Of a DNA stretch of 60,000 nucleotides, positions 12,331-22,929 are shown in pieces (position 1 is the stretch's first letter; each line of letters begins with the position of its first letter). The notes beneath the pieces were generated by a model that had not been told where the DNA came from, did no database searches, and worked only from the letters and a program-made list of their open reading frames with translations. Source of the stretch: Cryptomeria japonica (taxonomy: Eukaryota; Streptophyta; Pinopsida; Cupressales; Cupressaceae); NCBI RefSeq assembly GCF_030272615.1, contig NC_081413.1:556353136-556413135 (forward strand), written 5' to 3'. A program made the translations under genes and the position numbers.

Positions 12331-13502
12331 CTTCCTCCTAACCAATCGAATAACCAACGTAAAACCTTCATTCCCCAAAATGCTCGAAATACCATTATTG
12401 CTGAAACCCTATACCGACACAGTCTCTTGATGGTACTCTCCTTCGATGTCTAGAACAAGATGAGATAACAAAGACCTTGGAAGAGGTACATGAAGGAATT
12501 TGTGGAACTCATGCAAGCGGTCCTTCACTAGCCAAGAAACTCATGCGCATTGGATACTATTGGCCGTCCATGGAAAAATACTTTTACTACTTTGTCAGAA
12601 AATGCAAGAAATGCCAAATTCATGGAGACTTGATACATGCACCAGCACAGGAATTGCAACCAATCACAACACCATGGCCTTTTTGTCAATGGGGACTTGA
12701 CCTTGTGGGTAAAATCCATCCATCTTCATCCAACGACCACAAATTAATTATTATTGCTACCGAATACTTCACAAAGTGGATCGAAGTTGTTCCACTTACC
12801 CAAGTCACCGGCAAGAAGATTGCCTCATTCATCCTCAATTACATCATCTACCAGTATGGTGTACCCATATCCATCATCATAGATAACGGGCTTCCTTTCA
12901 AAAATTAGGATGTTCGTGAGCAAGGCAATGGTCAGGTTGAGGCATCAAACAAGAACATATTAAGAATCCTAAAGAAGAAAATCAATGATGTTGCCCGTGA
13001 TTGGCATGTTCAATTGAATCCAAGACTATGGGCGTATTGAACTAGCATTCGAACCCCTATAGGTGCAACTCCCTACTCACTGGTCTATGGTGCAGAGGCT
13101 ATTTTACCTATTGAAGTCAAGATACCATCACTACAGGTTTCCTTGCATAATCTCATAGATTATGAAGCATACAGAGTCTCACGTCTCCAAGATTTAGAAC
13201 TCCTTGATGAGAAATGACAAGCTGCATACAATCACCTCAAAGTCTATTTGCAGCGCATGAGTAGAAGCTACAATCACCAAGTTATACCTCGTACATTTAA
13301 GGTAGGTGATCTTGTTCTTAGAGAGAATCTGCATGGAACCAACCAAACTGAGAACATCAGGGAAAGTTTGAATCAAACTAGCTGGGTCCATATGTTATCA
13401 CTGTTGTATTTGGGTTAGGGGCATATCAGTTGGCTACTTTAGAAGGAGAACCGCTAGCAGATCCTATCAACAACGTGCACCTCAAATGTTTTTATACCTA
13501 AG
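12331..13502 (+). pseudogene. Integrase of element A, with internal deletion
   Basis: Integrase would insert the cDNA into the chromosome. The HHCC zinc-binding region (VHEGICGTHASG to CKKCQIHGD) is intact at about 12486-12630. The catalytic core shows the first Asp in WGLDLVG, the second in IIDNGLPF, and the Glu in NGQVEASNK. Between the second Asp and the Glu about 20 residues that the family carries are missing, and a TAG lies at the join (about 12906). Further stops occur at about 13038 and 13215. The C-terminal part (VGDLVL, ADPINNVHLKCFY) is visible. No chromodomain is seen. Confidence 0.85.
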
Positions 13503-16150
13503 CTGTATGGTTTTATACATACCAGAAAAATACCAAAAACATTTAGATAAAATGTCCTGAAGAAAATACAAAAACATCAAAAATAGTAAAGAAAAATCAT
13601 GCATCCAAACGATGAACAACCACTCCGGTGGCACCTTGGGTAAGTGCGATGGTGAAAACCTAGCAAACAGGCGCCACTCGTAAAGGCTATGGCTCCATTG
13701 TCTTTCAGACTTATTGCGACCACATTCATTGCATCCACTCATTCATCAGTCAAAACCATGGCTTGTTATTGATCTGCAATCAAGGATAGTTCTTCAGGCG
13801 TCTTGCATCCTGCTTTTTCATAGTCATGTCTAAATTGGGGGCAATGCCCTTAACCTATTTCATGGAAGTGGATTTTGCATTACTTGTGATTCATTGAGTT
13901 CTTCATTCAAACTGTCTTGCAAAATACCAAAAACATTCAAAACTATCTCACAAAATACCAAAAACATTAAAAAACACACAAAATCCAAAAAACATCATAA
14001 AACATAAAAAATCAATCAAAAACATGGCAATGCCTTGTACATACACATCCAAGTAGATACCAAACAAATCTTTTGAAATACTCAAACGATGACCACTTAT
14101 CACATCGACCAAACATTCAACATCAACACGCCAACTATCTTAACAAGGATGCATCCTTCCTTACCAAAACAAAGACAAGATGACATTTTCTTTGATAAGA
14201 AAATTTTGTTTAAGCTATCAAGTACTTGGTTGATTTGTAAGTTATTCATTCATTTATATATATCAGGTTCCTACACTACTCTGAGATATCCACAAATGAT
14301 TAGAGTGGTCGGGATGGTTCCTAAGCATTGTTTGTATGTCTTCTATGAATTATTCCAATGAAGTTCTAGGGCATGTACTAATGTTGTCTACGTGGGAAGT
14401 TTACTAAGCTACATGATCATATGCAAAATATAGTCATGGATCACTACGTCTTGCTGACTAGAGCGTATACCTCGACCATATGAGCATGAACCATTATCGA
14501 GGGTCCATATTCTTTATGCTTTATTTATGTTGTTTGTTTGCAGGTACAATGCTCCATCCTTGGTTCCTACTACCTCATCCAAGTTCGATATTACCATGCT
14601 CAATGATGAAAATAAAAGCACTATGGATCGTCATTCCATCTCATCTGTTTATATTGAATTTTGTTGCATGTCACCCATCCATTTAATCATTCCTTATTCA
14701 TATGAATGGTTTTGTATGCAAGTGTGAACAAGATTAATATGAGAAGTTATGTGAAAATGAGTTGGTCTTGGATACAATCATGACAAAGTTCTCTGATACA
14801 TAATCAATGCATCATGCCAAAGTTTAAACAACCTTGCACTCATTATCATAATCACATTATCATTTCATTACATTTAGTTGCATTTACATAAGCCGAGTTC
14901 ATTATCGTTTACTTGCATATAGGTTTATTAAATTCTTAAATCTTCATTAGCATGCATTTCATATCATTTAGTTGCATTTAAATACATATAGTTTATTATC
15001 ATTTATTTGCATTAACATCATTATATCATTTCATCATTGCACAATCATGACATTTAGATTCATTTATATGATAAATTTGTTCTTATTTACATTTACTACC
15101 ATGATTAGCCATTACAGATGCATTCATTTAGTACAAATCATAGCATTTAGATTCATTTGTATGATAAATTCCTCATCATTGCATTTACTATCATTATTAG
15201 CCATTACTATGCATTCATTTAGTGTCATTTACCGATCATCATTTACCATCATTTAAAAGCTTGTTTACCATGCATTTGTTTAGATTCCCATAGTTGCATG
15301 CATTTATATATCTATTCATTAGTTGAGTGCATTCATCTATACATCTAGTGTATTCTTATACTCATTCATTTCATTTCATGTAGGATTCATTAAAATGCAT
15401 TCATTTTCCTTTTAATTGCATTAAGGTGTAGTTATTCATTACCCATGAGTTACATTACCATTTTCAATTAGCTATATTTTATCAACATTTAGAATCATAA
15501 CAAAAACCATTTTGTTTTAAACATTGGTTTATACATTATACATATGCATTCATTTAGAAATCATCATATAAACATTTGTACTTTACATTTGTTTATCCAT
15601 ATTGCATTCCTTTGAAAACATATAGATGCATTTACATAAATCAATCATTACATTTTCAATATAATGGAACATCATGGCATATCATTATCTCATCATCACA
15701 TCAACATAAAGTACACAATACTGTCTATATCATTATAAATATCAGTTAAATATGCATACATCAACATCATGGCATTACATACATAAAGCATTTCACCAGC
15801 ACATCATGCACATATATAAACCTGTATCCACATATTAGCATCCCATTCATAAAACATGCATGTAGACATCATGTAGGAATAAATCATAAATCTAGACATC
15901 ATATAAATAAATCATCTCATCAACACATCCATATAGCACGTACAAGTATCCATCTAAGCATAAATCATAAGATCATCATCTTGCATACATCCATACATAT
16001 CATCAAAGTACATATCAACACAAAAAAATGGGATCTCCTCATATATCATATCATATCAATAAAAACATACATGTATCAGAGTACAATGAAGTCCAAAATA
16101 TCGGCTACCAAGAGCCATCCAAGACATAGTCCAAAATGACAATGTAAACA
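13503..16150 (+). other. 3' non-coding region of element A, AT-rich with degenerate CAT/ATT repeats
   Basis: The first part (13520-14020) contains many copies of ACCAAAAACATT-like words. Part of 14387-14690 is conserved in element E, read on the minus strand from 60000 to 59690. From about 14820 to 16100 the sequence is almost wholly built of CATCATTTACATT, CATTTAG and CATATCA words with no strict period. Open frames here are short and of skewed composition, and I call no gene. Confidence 0.65.
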
Positions 16151-16154
16151 CATA

Positions 16155-18150
16155 CAAAATGCTCTCTTAGATACCACTATGACCGGATGCTACACCACCA
16201 TCACCTCCCGCACCACCATCACCACCTGCTCCCCCCCTAGCCCCCGCATCACCTGATCTATCTCTCCATGGAGGACCCATCACACCCCCACTTCTCTGCA
16301 TCCTCTGTGATCACTCTGATCTTGCCTGTCACATCTGAGAATAGCTCAGTGCTTGCTGACTAGCTAGCATCACCTGCTCATATAACCCCCACCAATAATC
16401 TATCTTAGCCTACGCTCACTGTATCTCCCTCATCGCACCCCCAGTAGGACCCTGTGCTCCTACTCCTTCTCCCACCCATACTCTCTCTTGCAACTTCGCA
16501 AACCTCTCCACAACCTAATCTCTCTCCCACAACACTACTGTCAGCTCTGACTCTCATGCAAACAACTGCACATCTCTAGCGGCCACCTCTGCCTCCATAT
16601 CCTCTAGTCGAGTTTGCAAAAATAATATCATATGATCCTGCAGATCTCCACCCCCTGTCGCTCCCTCCCCTATATCCATAGGTGCCTCTCTGGTGGCTCC
16701 CTCCCCTGTCTCCATAAGTACCTGTCCCTCACCTGCATCCCTACCACCTAATCTCATGCCTCCCTTCATCAAAGGTCCCTGAGATAATTGCAAAGGATGC
16801 CCACCTCTCCCTCTCCATTGTAACCATCCACGACCCCCACCTCCACCTCCGAATCCACCACCTCCTCCTCCTCCTCTATCACCACCCCCTCCATCCCCAC
16901 CACCACCATCTCCTCTCCCTCGTCCACCTATGCAATCTCCTCTCATCCTTTGTCCCTATCTCCTCTCCTCGTCAAAGGATGGAATTGGCTCTGCTGGATC
17001 GGATATCTGAGGAATCAAATGTGCCGCAATGTACTGAGTGTACTCATCTGACACCCCTGCATCTACCACCCCCGATCTCATCTGCCATGGTCTCGCCTAT
17101 AATGTGCGGAACTCTACCAAAGCCTGATCATAAGGTAACACTGGTCCCCATAGGAACCTCTCTCAGACTACCCTAGCATACTCTCCCGATCCACTAGGTA
17201 ATCCTTGTCGCTGCCCAAACTGTCTCAGAACTCTACCCGGAAGCTATCTCTCCACATTGTAGGTTGTCCTACCATCAAGGTATCATGTCATAAACACATA
17301 CGGAAACACCTTTGCATCATCCTCCCATGGCTCACACTCAATATACGACCTCCAGATCATGGTATCCAAATCATCCAATGCCCACCGCCACCACTCTAAC
17401 TTCCCCAGGTGGGGCTGACTCATCATACCTCCATACATATATACATATGGCTAGTCCACTACTCGAAATCTTAGACTAAGTGGTCGGGTAACAAGTAAGT
17501 TCTCCCACACTCAAATATGCAGTAGCGTGATCCCCACTCCCAATGAGCCCACCCCTCGGTATGCTACCTCATGTAGATCTCGATATAAGTGCGATAGCAC
17601 GCACGGTCCCCATGCAAACAGGGTCCCCTCTATCATCATCTACTCGATCACCTGACCCCAACGAATGGCAAGTCCATGTGATCATCGATCTAGACATAGC
17701 AGTCCCCCAACAATCCCTAGTAGCACTGATGGTAATGGCTCGTACAACGTCGTTATATCCTCCCAGGCTATCGATACATCATCAATAAAGACATCTTCTT
17801 CAAAAAATCTCTGCACTGCTGCTATCCCCCAAGCTTGGTCATATGTCACCAACTCTCCTTGAATGAGAATGTGTAGGATGCACCATACATCCTCTAGTGT
17901 AACTGTCATCTCACCCTATGCCAAGTGAAACGTGCATGTCTCACTATGCCATCGCTCTGCCAATATTGTGATCAACTTGCGATTCATCCGAATCACGGGC
18001 ATATACATAATATCATATAGGCCTGTCACTACAATGCAATCCACCTCGACCTCTGTCAATCGATCGCGCAGCACCTATGTGGCGGGATGCCTCTTGTGCA
18101 TCTATAAGACTCGAAGATCCTCCTACACATGTGCAACAACCATCATCATC
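16155..18150 (-). pseudogene. Antisense plant mobile domain (MAIN-like, PF10536-type) gene carried by element A
   Basis: On the minus strand the frame reads GLYDIMYMPVIRMNRKLIT, then ILAERWHSETCTFHLA, a stop, and GEMTVTLEDV with further PMD residues down to about 17682. The pattern of a basic LIT.L.ERW, an ETHTFHL-like stretch and GEMTVTLEDV is the hallmark of the aminotransferase-like plant mobile domain. Later pieces follow: LEWWRWALDDLDTMIWRSY (about 17390), RQLPGRVLRQFGQRQGLP (about 17210), a Gly/Arg-rich tail (about 16940-16800) and a helical segment (about 16600). The product would be a large protein of unknown biochemical role. PMD proteins occur both as host genes and inside transposable elements. 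At least six stops and frame changes break it. An AG/GAGGA acceptor-like junction at about 18137 suggests an upstream exon. Confidence 0.8.
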
Positions 18151-18399
18151 AGTTGTTTTGTTTCAAACTTTCTTAAGTTTAAACCTAGACTATCAAAAGA
18201 TACTTTGATCAAGTATCTTTGGGTCTCAACAGGTAAGCAATCGTGGTACACCTAGACTACAACAGGCATTTATCTTAATGACCTAAGTCTCATCAGGGCT
18301 GCTATGGTTCAAAACAACTCTCACCTCACATCTCCATCCATCCATCATTGGCATCAGAAGATTCTTGTTCAAACACACTAGGGCATCTATTTTCCTAAC

Positions 18400-18700
18400 A
18401 AAAGCGCTATTCTGCATACAATAACGCTAAAGTGCTGACAAACGCGCTAAATCAACTACCCAGTAGCGCTAAACCAACAATAGCGCTATAATGACTATAC
18501 AATAGCACCACCTCACAACAAAAGCGCTCAATCAACTACTCAATAGCGCTAAAAACCCAACAACACTAAAGCGACTATGCAATAGCGCTAGACTTGACAC
18601 AAGTGCTAAAATGACTATACAATAGCGCCATAGCGACACAAAAGCGCTAATTTAGTTGACAATAGCGCTAAAGCACAATTTTAGCACTATTGTGTTGACT
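18400..18700 (+). repeat. AGCGCT repeat array, 3' end of A interior (opposite orientation to 3490-3735)
   Basis: About fifteen units, spaced roughly 20 bp, follow ACAATAGCGCTAAA or ACAAAAGCGCTAA, often separated by CAACTACTC or ATGACTATAC. Read on the minus strand the unit is TTAGCGCTTTTGT, the same as the array next to the 5' LTR, so the two arrays form a long imperfect inverted repeat. Element E, a relative of A, has no such array at the matching place. Confidence 0.8.
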
Positions 18701-19242
18701 CAACTTGGACCCAGCAAAAAACCTATCAAAAATGCATAAAATTCAAAAATTCAAATTCACATACCACTGGTTCATAGTCGTCTGGCCGTTGAAATCGATG
18801 GACTCGCTCTAATCGGTGATCTACTATAGGAACCGACATCCTGACTGCTACTTTCTCTTCTAAAAGGTCACTACTAGAGCTCAAATTTCACTATGGACGT
18901 GAATGCAAATGAGCCTATTTTCACCCCTTCCTCCCCATATATACCCTTTGTCGTAACCCTAATTTTCCCCCGCTCACTGCCGTGGACCTCATGAACTTTT
19001 AGAGACTCCCATTTCTTCATTTTATTTCTGATTTCTTCTATTTTTTCACCAGTATTACTAAAATCTTCTCTTTTATCACCTCGCCAATTTTCATTCTTTT
19101 TCGAGAGATCGCTTGATTTTTCAAAAAAATTCGGCCCATCTCTCAATGGGGCATACCACCCACTAAATTAACATTTTATGGGGCATATTTCTTCACACCT
19201 ATTTTTCTTTCTTTGAAACAATGCGATAAACCGCACCATCTC
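18701..19242. other. Conserved block before the A polypurine tract
   Basis: This segment is conserved in element E (58689-58940), including the stretch GGCATACCACCCACTAAATT and the region of a minus-strand open frame at 18874-19146. That frame (90 codons, Lys/Glu-rich) shows no known motif and may be untranslated leader of the antisense PMD transcript. The block also holds a minus-strand TATA-like site. Confidence 0.5.
18936..18945 (-). promoter_or_regulatory. Possible TATA box for the antisense PMD transcript
   Basis: The minus strand reads GGTATATATG about 800 bp upstream of the first PMD-coding sequence, followed by a purine-rich stretch. Position and orientation fit a promoter for the antisense gene with an intron before 18137. 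There is no independent support. Confidence 0.3.
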
Positions 19243-19255
19243 AAAGAGGGGCAAA
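19243..19255 (+). other. Polypurine tract of element A
   Basis: AAAGAGGGGCAAA directly precedes the TG of the 3' LTR. The same tract is conserved on the minus strand of element E at 58673-58688. It would prime plus-strand DNA synthesis. Confidence 0.85.
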
Positions 19256-20741
19256 TGTAGTCAAATAAATCTGTCCATTTTAATTAAATGAATACTTGTT
19301 ATTTATTTGATTAAAAATCCACTAGCCATCAGTTAATTAAATTAATATTTAATTAATTCATCTTCAAACATTCTCCTATTAATTAAATAAATTATCCAAT
19401 TTATTTAAATTAATTCATTAACTAAAATCACAATCAATTAAATGAATAAATCCTATTTATTCAATTTAATCCCCCTTCCTCTTTTAAATAAATTAAATAA
19501 AACATTTATTTAAATTATTAAATCCCCCCACTTCCATTTTCCTAAAAATGCAACTTGCACATATTTGTTCAAATAAATTAATTTTATTTTAATAAAAATC
19601 CTATTTTCTCTCACCCACTAAACCCACTTGCAATCCTAATCCCCTTCTAGATTCTTCTAACCTCTTTCTAATTAGCCTAATCCATCTCCTAAATATTGTC
19701 ACATTCCTAAGCAACTTGGAGTCACTTCTCAAAGACTCCAAAGTCTTTGAGAAGAATTTAATGCTTTATGTGTCCAACAAGCTAACCTCTAAAATCTTCC
19801 AAACCACTTATGGCTCTTACATGACCATTAATGGTTAAATCCACTTGCACCCATGGTTAGGGACTTTGACTCCTAACTCAACCCTCATGTGACTCATGTG
19901 TCTCCTCAAACATTTGTTGCTTTGACCATGGTTATCCTCACTAACTCTTGCACAAGATTTTATCCATTGGATAAAAGCATTATTCTTTGGATAATGAATT
20001 TATTCCCTCAACCTAACCTTAACCTTAACTCCCAAGTTAACCCTCAGGTCATGTCAAGCATTTAATGTTTATTCCATCTCCTCTCAACTCATCTTATGTT
20101 GACACTTGTCATCCTAGGATTAGGTTGAAAGTCCTCACATGGATTGAATATCATTCAATCCTGACCCTTGTTGAGATTACTCAATCTCAACCATCCATTG
20201 CTCCATTTTACCTATAAATAGAGCCCACATTCCTTATTTTCAAATCCTCAAGCATTCTCAAGCATTTAACATTCATAGTCATAATCCTAAAAAGTTGTAT
20301 GCATTTAGCATAAATAACATATATTGTCCTTTTGGACTAAAATAAATCTTAATTCATTTCATAGCATATCTAATTAGTTTTGTTCACATTTGCATATCAT
20401 TTTGAGAACAATCATTTGTCAGTCTTAAACCTCCATAAGGCATCCATACTGCAAAAAGCTGCTGAGAGATACAATAATTTGGAACTTGGAGAGGAGAGGA
20501 ACAAGGGAGAAGGAGCTACGAGCATGATAGAAGGCATTTGGAGATGCCTTGTTGTGTTTGCTTTTATAGTTAAATACTACATCATGTTTTTAGTGTCTCT
20601 CTTGGTATGCCTGCTTAGACTAGTTTTTGGTTGATTAACACTAACTCTTCTTTGTTTCTTTGTTTCTTTGTTTCTTTGTTTCTTATGTGTTATACAACCA
20701 CAGGTTTTAGTCTAAACATAACCCCTTTTTGCAGAGCATCA
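19256..20741 (+). repeat. 3' LTR of element A
   Basis: It matches the 5' LTR along its length. Two length differences stand out. The segment between GCATTTA repeats present in the 5' LTR is lost here, and TTTGTTTC is expanded to about four copies near 20650-20688. The TATA motif is at 20212-20221. Confidence 0.93.
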
Positions 20742-20746
20742 GTATA
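20742..20746. repeat. Target-site duplication of element A, right copy (GTATA)
   Basis: It is identical to 1892-1896 and directly follows the LTR end ATCA. Confidence 0.9.
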
Positions 20747-20789
20747 TTTTTTAATTAATTATTAATTAGTATGTATTTTATTAATTTAG

Positions 20790-20826
<37 letters not shown>

Positions 20827-22925
20827 TAATATTTGATTTGTAATGGTATTATTAATTATTGATTAGTATATATTTATTAATGGTGGATTTATATATATAT
20901 ATATTAATAATTAATCTGTATTTTTATATATGTATGCATGGAAGCATTAGTTTATTTGGGAAATGATCATCGATTTTTTTTTTTTTAATGAACATTTCCA
21001 TTTTTGGAAAGTATGTTATTGTGTCACAAGTGATGAGATTAGATTGTTGTTTTCGAACAAGTCTGAGAATGATGTTTTATTTGGAAAAAATAAATATTAT
21101 ATTTAGTTGTTTAATGTTTATTTAATTATATTCATGTGAATATGGTTTGAAAACTCATGATGATGTATTTATGTTATTTTATGATGCAATTGAACTGTAG
21201 TGAGTTAGAAAACCATGAGCGACATGTACCTAGACAAGGTAGACAAATTGCAATCAAAATTAGATTGATTAGAAAACTGGATCGTTTGTAATGCTTAAAG
21301 GATTTGGAAGAAGATTGTCTTTTCCGATTTATGTCTATGCATGTTTGATTTTCTGTATTCGCATTTGCTTAACAAATGGCAAGTCCTTGTTTGTGAATGT
21401 TGGATATTGTCGCATGTTAATTTGGGTGCCTGTCTATGTCCTTGATCTCGAGTATTTACTATTTTCATATGTTGGTGTTGTATCCGATCATGTCCTTTAT
21501 GCGAGTGTTGATATGTTGGTTCGTGGTCAACCATAGCTAGTCAAGTCTCTAGTTAGAGTACTGTCAGTCAGTGCCCCTCGTATAAAGTCTTGTTTGACCA
21601 AGTGGGTATTCCTACCGTGTTAAACTTTGTATGCTTGTCCTAGTGTATACCTGGGTTTTAGGAGTTCGTTTGATTATGTTCGCTAGTGTGTTGTGGGGTT
21701 GTCTTTGATAGGAGCACTGTTGGGGAGTCGTCCTGATGTTTTTGCCCTTGTGAGAACCTGATATTCATGTTAGACCATGGGTTGCTTATTATGGTTTGCG
21801 AAGAATTAGTTTCGCAGATGCTCCAGTTGATCTTTGTATTTGTTTCTTATTATGTTCAATTGGATCCTTTTCCTATTCAGGGATCATTCTTGTATTTATT
21901 GACCGATGTGGTTGAACGTATTATTGGTTTATGTACGCCTTGATGGCAGGATGTAAATGATGTGAACCTTATGTATTCTTCACCCTATTGTTTTATCAGA
22001 GGGGTCTTACAGTTGAGCAAACCCAGAGATGTAGCCCACCAGGGGTGAAATCCGATATCATTTTAGTGTTATGTGGTATTTATGTTCTTTTGTTTCGTCT
22101 TTAATTTAGCATGTATGGATGGCATTATGTTAAAATATGTAATGTGGATTAGATGAAGTTAATCGTAAATGCATGTATGTAGTCATCTTATTAATGCAGT
22201 AATTTGGATCACGAAGAATGTAAATTTGAATAATGGAATGTATTCATTTGTTGATAATGCAATTAAAAGTATGCTTGGAAAGCATTCGTTATCTTATAAT
22301 GAAATTAAAGTATGTAATGAAATTAGATGCATGACTTATGTTTTAATGAAAGTTTGGGTGAAATGTATGGTTAAAATTGTAATGGATGAAGCTAATCATG
22401 TTGTCTATATTTTTTAACCTTAATGGATGGACTCATCATGTTATCTATATTTTTAACCTTAATGGATGAAATCATCAAGTTATCTATATTTCTAACTTTA
22501 ATGGATGAACTCATCATGTTATCTATATTTTAACTTTAATGGATGAACTTCATCATGTTATCTATATTTTAACCTTAATGGATGAATTCATCATGTTTCC
22601 TATATTTTCAATCGTAATGGATGAACTCATCTTGTTATCTATAATTTTAATTTACCGAACGAATTATATCCTTGTTTAAAGTAATAACTAGTAATTAAGT
22701 AAATCGGCTTAATTGGGCTAATTAGCGTGGGTTGAGTCAAGTGTTGAATCAAGTAATCACATTGGGAAACCCATTACGTGTTAGTTAAGTATTCCGTTGT
22801 GTGATCTGAGCTTATGATAACTCATTGTATCATTATGTTGTGTTTAAAACTCTTAAAAAAAAATGTTTGCATTCTATTCTAGTGTTTTATCTTTATACCT
22901 TCGGGGTTTCCTGGCAGGGCATTAC
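20747..22925. other. Right half of the locus interrupted by A; no gene recognised
   Basis: AT-rich DNA starts with an (AT)n run at about 20793-20823 and is otherwise unique in the window. A frame at 21291-21536 has no recognisable motif. Around 21540-22080 the base composition is less AT-rich and resembles old retroelement LTR sequence. The words GGCAGGGCATTAC at about 22914 followed by AATTGGAAATTCTGAG could be a decayed LTR end and primer site, but no partner LTR is visible. Confidence 0.4.
22379..22655. repeat. Tandem repeat of about 45 bp, six imperfect copies
   Basis: The repeated unit is TAATGGATGAACTCATCATG followed by TTATCTATATTTTAACCT. Six copies follow one another with substitutions and small indels. 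The array is followed by ordinary AT-rich DNA. The 82-codon open frame ending at 22417 overlaps its start and is probably accidental. Confidence 0.8.
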
Positions 22926-22929
22926 GAAT

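Larger units (their letters stand above)
1897..20741 (+). mobile_element. Element A: 18.8 kb Tat-lineage Ty3/gypsy retrotransposon
   Basis: The element has paired LTRs (1897-3389 and 19256-20741), a primer binding site at 3392, a polypurine tract ending at the 3' LTR, and matching GTATA target duplications. The interior holds gag, protease, RT, RNase H, a second archaeal-type RNase H and integrase in that order, which is diagnostic of the plant Tat lineage. There is no chromodomain. A 5.7 kb stretch between integrase and the 3' LTR contains an AT-rich tract and an antisense plant-mobile-domain pseudogene. Gag to integrase is one reading frame with many stops and a pair of compensating frameshifts, so this copy cannot make its own proteins. 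The LTRs differ at 5 sites in about the first 275 bp, compared by eye. Confidence 0.93.

Noticed and set aside
14480-15256. Short frames in the 3' part of A
   Set aside because: They arise from CATTT/ATCAT repeats. E has the homologous sequence of part of this region without an open frame.
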